Position numbers and translations under genes: made by a program
DNA from: Jatrophihabitans telluris
GTDB lineage: Bacteria > Actinomycetota > Actinomycetes > Mycobacteriales > Jatrophihabitantaceae
Direction: 5' to 3'
Length of the DNA stretch: 64,000 nt
Assembly (NCBI RefSeq): GCF_023516435.1
Contig: NZ_CP097332.1
Coordinates: 558,001-622,000, forward strand
Part shown: piece after piece, positions 63,270 to 64,000 of the stretch
Numbering within the stretch: the stretch's first letter is position 1
Layout of the letters: every line of letters starts with the position of its first letter
Notes under the pieces: generated by a model
The model's input: only the letters and a program-made list of their open reading frames with translations
The model's database searches: none
What the model was told of the DNA's origin: nothing

Positions 63270-64000
63270 TCAGTGGTTGAACGTCGTGGTGTCGGGTGCT
63301 CGCTTCTCTCGGAACGAGGCCCCGAGTTCCGCGGACTCGGCCGTGCGCATGTAGAACGGCATGAGCATTTCAGTGGCGATCCTGGAGACCGCTTCAACAC
63401 CGCCGGTTCGCACCGCGAACGAAGCCTTGACCGCTCGGAGCGCGTGCGAACCCCGGTCGGCAACGGCGAGTGCGTAGGCTCGCACCTCCTCGGCGAAGGT
63501 CGCGTCCGGAACCACCTTGTTCACAAGGCCCATTGCCAGCGCGCTCGAGGCAGTGATCTTCTCGTTGAGGAACCAGATCTCTTTGGCGCGTTTCCGTCCG
63601 ACCAGGTCCTCCAAGCACCACGTTCCGTAGCCCGCGTCGTAGCTGCCCATCGCCGGCCCAACCTGCCGAAAGACTGCGGACTCCTTGGCAATGGTCAAGT
63701 CACAGACCACGTGGAGCACGTGCCCCCCGCCCACCGCGTAACCGTTCACGGCGGCAATAACCGGCTTGGGATGGCGCTCGATCTGTGCGTAGACGTCGAC
63801 GACTGGGATGAAGCCGGGGTAGCCGAAGCTGTCCTCGAGGTCAGTTTTCTCGCCGCCGATGCAGAAGAAGCGATCTCCGGCGCCGGTGATGACCACGACC
63901 CGCGTACGCGTTTCCCGTCGATTTGACTCGAGCGCGGCATGGATCTCTCGCAACATCGTCGTGTTGAACATGTTCCCGTGCTCGGGCCGGTTCATCGTGA
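63270..64000 (-). CDS. enoyl-CoA hydratase family, BadI/MenB-like ring hydrolase, 5' end cut by window
   Basis: About 243 residues seen. Crotonase fold: oxyanion loop FCIGGEKTDLED, NGYAVGGGHVLHVVCDLTIA, then SYDAGYGTWCLEDLVGRKRAKEIWFLNEKITASSALAMGLVNKVVPD. The SYDAGYG..VGRKRAKEIWFL string is typical of MenB and 2-ketocyclohexanecarboxyl-CoA hydrolase (BadI), not of ordinary EchA. BadI opens the cyclohexanone-CoA ring to pimeloyl-CoA. MNRPEHGN at 63995 is probably internal (usual text ...TLNRPE), so the start lies beyond base 64000. Confidence 0.83.
   Translation of the reverse strand, partial: TMNRPEHGNMFNTTMLREIHAALESNRRETRTRVVVITGAGDRFFCIGGEKTDLEDSFGYPGFIPVVDVYAQIERHPKPVIAAVNGYAVGGGHVLHVVCDLTIAKESAVFRQVGPAMGSYDAGYGTWCLEDLVGRKRAKEIWFLNEKITASSALAMGLVNKVVPDATFAEEVRAYALAVADRGSHALRAVKASFAVRTGGVEAVSRIATEMLMPFYMRTAESAELGASFREKRAPDTTTFNH

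Overview
The window looks like chromosome from a high-GC actinobacterium. Lsr2, CarD, ClpC with Clp_N repeats, an F420/PPOX-type protein, an MsiK-like orphan ABC ATPase, and many GTG starts preceded only by a TAnnnT hexamer all point that way. The first 28 kb keeps the gene order known around Mycobacterium tuberculosis Rv3606c-Rv3579c: folK, DUF3180, DUF6779, DUF2520, panC, coaX, lysS, lsr2, clpC, mutY, disA, radA, lpqE, carD, ispD, ispF, cysS, rlmB. Insertions into that order include nadB-nadC, a two-component/ABC export operon and a transsulfuration enzyme. A Frankineae-like lineage is my guess, not something the sequence proves.

Layout. 1-8.0 kb: end of folate synthesis (folK), membrane proteins, then a tightly packed cofactor operon DUF2520-panC-nadB-nadC-coaX (pantothenate/CoA and NAD). 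8.0-11.5 kb: minus-strand ABC ATPase, permease, DesK-like kinase and NarL-type regulator. 11.6-28.3 kb: housekeeping genes (lysS, lsr2, clpC, mutY, disA, radA, lpqE, carD, ispD-ispF, cysS-rlmB). Short repeats (about 31 bp period) flank clpC on both sides and a ClgR-type box lies upstream of it. 28.3-38.8 kb: accessory chromosome genes, namely a secreted barrel protein, an MsiK-like ATPase, two MFS exporters, a CAP-domain protein, an S66 peptidase, a MarR-UspA pair with a clear operator, a LacI regulator and an acyltransferase.

38.9-43.45 kb is a decayed integrative element in the 3' end of tRNA-Thr(TGT). A 61-bp direct repeat (58/61 identical) brackets a truncated tyrosine integrase, a possible toxin C-terminal fragment with two overlapping small membrane-protein genes, a frameshifted DUF6572 gene, an HTH fragment, a fragment of an SCO6880-like conjugation ATPase, and an intact gene of unknown function. 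A second, unrelated integrase tail sits just beyond the right repeat, so elements seem to have accumulated in tandem here.

43.6-64 kb is a catabolic island. A GntR/FCD regulator is transcribed away from an 11-kb operon with a near-perfect palindromic operator between them. The operon encodes an FAH-family hydrolase, a complete branched-chain-type ABC importer, an old-yellow-enzyme/Fe-S reductase lacking one cluster cysteine, a Pht5-like protein, a hydroxyisobutyrate-dehydrogenase homologue and a full-length PanB. Then come an ACMSD-type amidohydrolase, an unusual flavin reductase fused to an FCD regulatory domain, a luciferase-like monooxygenase, an alpha/beta hydrolase, a second HIBADH homologue, and a minus-strand BadI/MenB-like hydrolase, asparaginase and PucR regulator. 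Together these look like uptake and oxidative/hydrolytic breakdown of a cyclic carboxylic compound whose identity cannot be read from sequence. This island is the most likely site of undescribed biology in the window.
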